Positions 61,734 to 64,000 of a stretch of DNA of 64,000 nucleotides are shown here, piece by piece. Each line of letters begins with the position of its first letter. The stretch's first letter is position 1. The DNA lies in contig JBCBJX010000005.1 in assembly GCA_038522735.1 (NCBI GenBank), positions 8,035-72,034 on the forward strand. Direction: 5' to 3'. The notes beneath the pieces are model-generated. The model was not told where the DNA came from. It did no database searches and saw only the letters and a list, made by a program, of their open reading frames with translations. Both the position numbers and the translations under genes were made by a program. Origin of the DNA: JBCBJX01 sp038522735. GTDB taxonomy: Bacteria > Pseudomonadota > Alphaproteobacteria > Caulobacterales > Parvularculaceae.

Positions 61734-63446
61734 CTACTCAGCGACGGCCGCTGGCGGACTTGCTTTCATTAAAGCCATCACTTGTTGCGCGCGTTCCAAA
61801 TCAAGCGCTGCGCGCAATCCGCTTATGCAGTCGTCTTCTCTGTATTGATCGCGAAATCTCGGCGCAACATTTTGAGCCGTCGCCTCTACGATTGGAACGC
61901 CCAATCGACGCAAAACAGCATCAAGCTCCGTCCAGGCACTGAAATCACGCTGGTATCCGCGTTGCATTTCGCGCGGGTTGTTCCACGAGATTGCTGAAAA
62001 GCTAGCGGTCGCCGCGCTTGCGGCGGGAAGCTCCAGTACATAGCTTAACTCGACGCCGTCATCGAACTCCCGGCACCGCAGCCTCACGCCCTGAACTTCC
62101 TCAAGGGTAGTGAGGTACTCAGCACCCGACCAATAATCTATTGTGACTACTCCGTCCGCGCTGATTGCCCCGTAGTGCCGCTGGTCCATCCAATAGAATG
62201 CAAGGTTAGCAGCTCCCACAAGAACCCCGATGACCGTAAACACGTGCGCCACACTTACATGAAGGCGCATTAGATACTGCATAGGGTCAAAGACGTCGGA
62301 CATGACGACACGCCGCAGCCGCAGGTCAAAATCGAGCTGTTCCGAGAGTTTTTGCTCAAAATTCTGATTATCCTGAAGATACGAGTAAAGCCCAAAGGCC
62401 GGCCAGCGAATGCCGAGATGCATGATCGCCGCCCCGTACCACAAAATCAGTGTAAAGATCAAAAGAACACCCGACACGCCGATATCATCAACATAAATCG
62501 ACCATCCGTCCGGAGGTGTTCTGGCGGCAAGAACTTCGTCGCTAGGCGTAGAAAAATCTAAAAACGATACCCATACAAAAAGTGTGATAATAATCGAGAA
62601 AAACAAAAATATAGTCAAAATATATGTCACGCGGACCGATGCAGATGAACCGCTTATCGATTCAATAAATGTCAGAATTTTCCCCTTGCAACCTTCAATA
62701 AACTCTCGCTCCTCGGGCGATAAGGGGCTTCGAGCGGCCGCAGCGCTAGAGAGCTTGGCGGCCCGCATCAAAGCAGGCGCTCCGGAACCCACAGCCACGA
62801 CGAACATCAGGATTGCGATGACGGCGCCGTACAAAACAGCCTCGTACGAGTGCGAAATCATTGCTTCGATCACGCCCCGCCAGCCGCTGAATGTTCCGGA
62901 CTCCAATGCTGCTATTGACACCTGCCGGAGCGACGCCCCGGCAAAAAAGAGAACCGGCAAAGATCCGTATGCCGCAGCATACAACAGCCCCAGCGAGGTT
63001 TGTCGCCTGACGACCGACCCGACGCTGGCGGGCTCTTCTGGCGCGACGTCGCCGACCTGATCAACCTCAGCCGCGGTCGTGAATGACGCTAAGGCGGCCA
63101 TGGCCGCTACTCCGCCGAATGAGAAAAACCAACCGGCCGCGACATAAAACTCTGCGCCCTGGAGAGCCAACTCAGCAGCCACCATGACATCGACTATCGC
63201 CAGTCCACTGTTGACGAACGCGCTGATCAACCGGACCAGAGCCAAAGCTATGCTGGGGCTGCTTTTCGGCAGGATCGCGGCCGGAACCACCGCGGCGCCA
63301 GTCAGCACCAAGTAGCCGCCGAAGAACAGCCATGGCTGAACGGCGATGCCGGCCGGCAGATCCACGGCCTCGGTGTGCAGGACCCACAAACCGAAGGCCG
63401 CGAGAGCCAGCCCGATGACGCCTAGGAACGCCTTCGCAGTCGTCAT
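61734..63446 (-). CDS. Unrecognised multi-pass membrane protein
   Basis: A 570-residue protein. N-terminal hydrophobic segments (FLGVIGLALAAFGLWVL, AVQPWLFFGGYLVLTGAAVV and others) run to about residue 215; two more pairs follow near 265-330 and 345-410. The last 150 residues are soluble with an acidic, aromatic-rich domain (SGAEYLTTLEEVQGVRLRCREFDDG; FSAWTELDAVLRRLGVPIVEA). The codon use is less GC-rich than neighbours, above all near 62.35-62.7 kb. ATG 63446 follows an AGGGG-rich leader; the frame is open to 63557. No known family or catalytic motif was recognised. It lies outside the conserved miaB block by 41 bases. Confidence 0.6.
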   Translation of the reverse strand: MTTAKAFLGVIGLALAAFGLWVLHTEAVDLPAGIAVQPWLFFGGYLVLTGAAVVPAAILPKSSPSIALALVRLISAFVNSGLAIVDVMVAAELALQGAEFYVAAGWFFSFGGVAAMAALASFTTAAEVDQVGDVAPEEPASVGSVVRRQTSLGLLYAAAYGSLPVLFFAGASLRQVSIAALESGTFSGWRGVIEAMISHSYEAVLYGAVIAILMFVVAVGSGAPALMRAAKLSSAAAARSPLSPEEREFIEGCKGKILTFIESISGSSASVRVTYILTIFLFFSIIITLFVWVSFLDFSTPSDEVLAARTPPDGWSIYVDDIGVSGVLLIFTLILWYGAAIMHLGIRWPAFGLYSYLQDNQNFEQKLSEQLDFDLRLRRVVMSDVFDPMQYLMRLHVSVAHVFTVIGVLVGAANLAFYWMDQRHYGAISADGVVTIDYWSGAEYLTTLEEVQGVRLRCREFDDGVELSYVLELPAASAATASFSAISWNNPREMQRGYQRDFSAWTELDAVLRRLGVPIVEATAQNVAPRFRDQYREDDCISGLRAALDLERAQQVMALMKASPPAAVAE

Positions 63447-63572
63447 AACAGTCCGCCCCTGTCCCCTCAGAAGTTGGATATTGGCCGGAAACTCGGTTCG
63501 CCAAGGGGGCGACCGCTCTGCACTTTCCGAGATCTTCAAAAACGAAATCGTTCCCAACTTCCCTTAAACAAA

Positions 63573-63598
63573 AAAACGGGCCTCATGAGGCCCGTTTT
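63573..63598 (-). terminator. Perfect 26-bp palindromic terminator
   Basis: 13-base arms with AACGGGCCTC/GAGGCCCGTT core, centred between 63585 and 63586. On the minus strand it is followed by a TTTT run (63576 downward), so it serves the partial gene at 63640; T residues on the plus side are fewer. Located 42 bases after that gene's stop. Confidence 0.88.
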
Positions 63599-63639
63599 CA
63601 GATTGATGCATTTGGTGAGAAAATTGAGTCGGACCCGCC

Positions 63640-64000
63640 CTACTCCGCCGCCACCGCGTTCGCGCCTTCGTCGATCACGCTCTTCACGTAGCCTTGCCGC
63701 TCATCGAGCTCCTTCGCGCGGTCCTCGTCGGACTTGAAGAGGGCGTCGAGGTCGGTGTCGGCGTAGTGCATGACGCCCATGTCTTCGTAGGCGGCCCGGA
63801 CTTTCGGGCCCCAGAGGCCGATCTGCTTCACGATCGGCACGATGCGCTGGAAGAGGTGTGTCTGGTACATTTGTTTGTACCCAGACTGTTCCGCAAGATC
63901 GACGCACTCCTGCACGGGCAGCCCCAGGACTTCGTACACCTCGCGCGCCTCGAAGCGGTCGCGCATGTGGTAGCAGGCCTCGACAAGGAACTCCTCGCGC
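63640..64000 (-). CDS. Unrecognised helical protein, C-terminal part (cut by window end)
   Basis: The last 119 residues of a gene that continues past the right edge. The sequence is all-helical and acidic: EEFLVEACYHMRDRFEAREVYEV-like opening, then LAEQSGYKQMYQTHLFQRIVP, GPKVRAAYEDMGVMHYADTD and a charged end. No diagnostic motif is complete in this part. A ferritin-like or diiron fold is possible but cannot be claimed. An internal ATG at 63966 is not the true start because the frame stays open to the edge. Confidence 0.55.
   Translation of the reverse strand, partial: REEFLVEACYHMRDRFEAREVYEVLGLPVQECVDLAEQSGYKQMYQTHLFQRIVPIVKQIGLWGPKVRAAYEDMGVMHYADTDLDALFKSDEDRAKELDERQGYVKSVIDEGANAVAAE

Overview
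This window is chromosomal DNA of a high-GC alphaproteobacterium. The evidence is a 1633-residue NAD-dependent glutamate dehydrogenase, a DivL-like kinase with tyrosine in place of the phospho-histidine, a fabA-fabB-fabI set, a ubiE-ubiB-coaBC-dut row, and the miaB-phoH-ybeY-corC-lnt-HTH-metK-trmB / rimP-nusA-ylxR-infB-rbfA-truB-rpsO-pnp gene order. A PEP-CTERM protein pair and the DivL/CtrA-type cell-cycle signature suggest a Parvularculales/Caulobacterales-like lineage; that placement is inference. I found no tRNA, rRNA, CRISPR array or insertion sequence. No gene-free stretch exceeds 300 bases.

Layout. 1-6 kb: the end of an acyl-CoA synthetase, an AGE-family epimerase, a two-gene polysaccharide-export ABC transporter, a beta-barrel protein, a sirtuin, a DUF1993 protein, a low-molecular-weight phosphatase and an RNA ligase-like phosphodiesterase. 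6-15 kb: an SDR, ahcY, two tandem PEP-CTERM genes each behind a -24/-12 (sigma54) promoter-like sequence, DivL, and small hypothetical genes. 15-24 kb: NAD-GDH, threonine aldolase, an IHF-beta-like protein, ubiE and ubiB. 24-30 kb: a 30-bp inverted repeat, then coaBC-dut-moeB-yceI with overlapping ends, and several single genes. 29.6-35.4 kb: fabA-fabB and fabI, separated by a 3.1-kb insert (LysR, a RidA with an export signal, two tiny membrane proteins, an SdpI/SdpR-like pair).

35-61 kb: the translation, RNA-processing and tRNA-modification superoperon on the minus strand. Plus-strand genes interrupt it: two hybrid histidine kinases flank truB, and a sulfotransferase-like gene, with a CE15-like esterase gene, sits between trmB and rimP. 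61.7-63.4 kb: an AT-richer gene for an unrecognised membrane protein. The last gene is cut by the window end.

How the genes connect. ahcY and metK, 48 kb apart, share the same inverted repeat (ATAAAGA-N2-TCTTTAT) close upstream, so the SAM cycle is probably under one repressor. FabA, FabB and FabI make and extend unsaturated fatty acids. UbiE and UbiB act in ubiquinone synthesis. RimP, NusA, YlxR, IF2, RbfA, TruB, S15 and PNPase serve ribosome assembly, translation and RNA decay; a terminator-like hairpin just before rimP suggests attenuation of that block. The most unusual items are the PEP-CTERM/sigma54 pair, the shared SAM-cycle operator, the tyrosine-containing DivL, the kinase genes joined tail to tail to truB and rbfA by shared CTAG stops, and the split fab locus with its unlisted 51-residue membrane protein.
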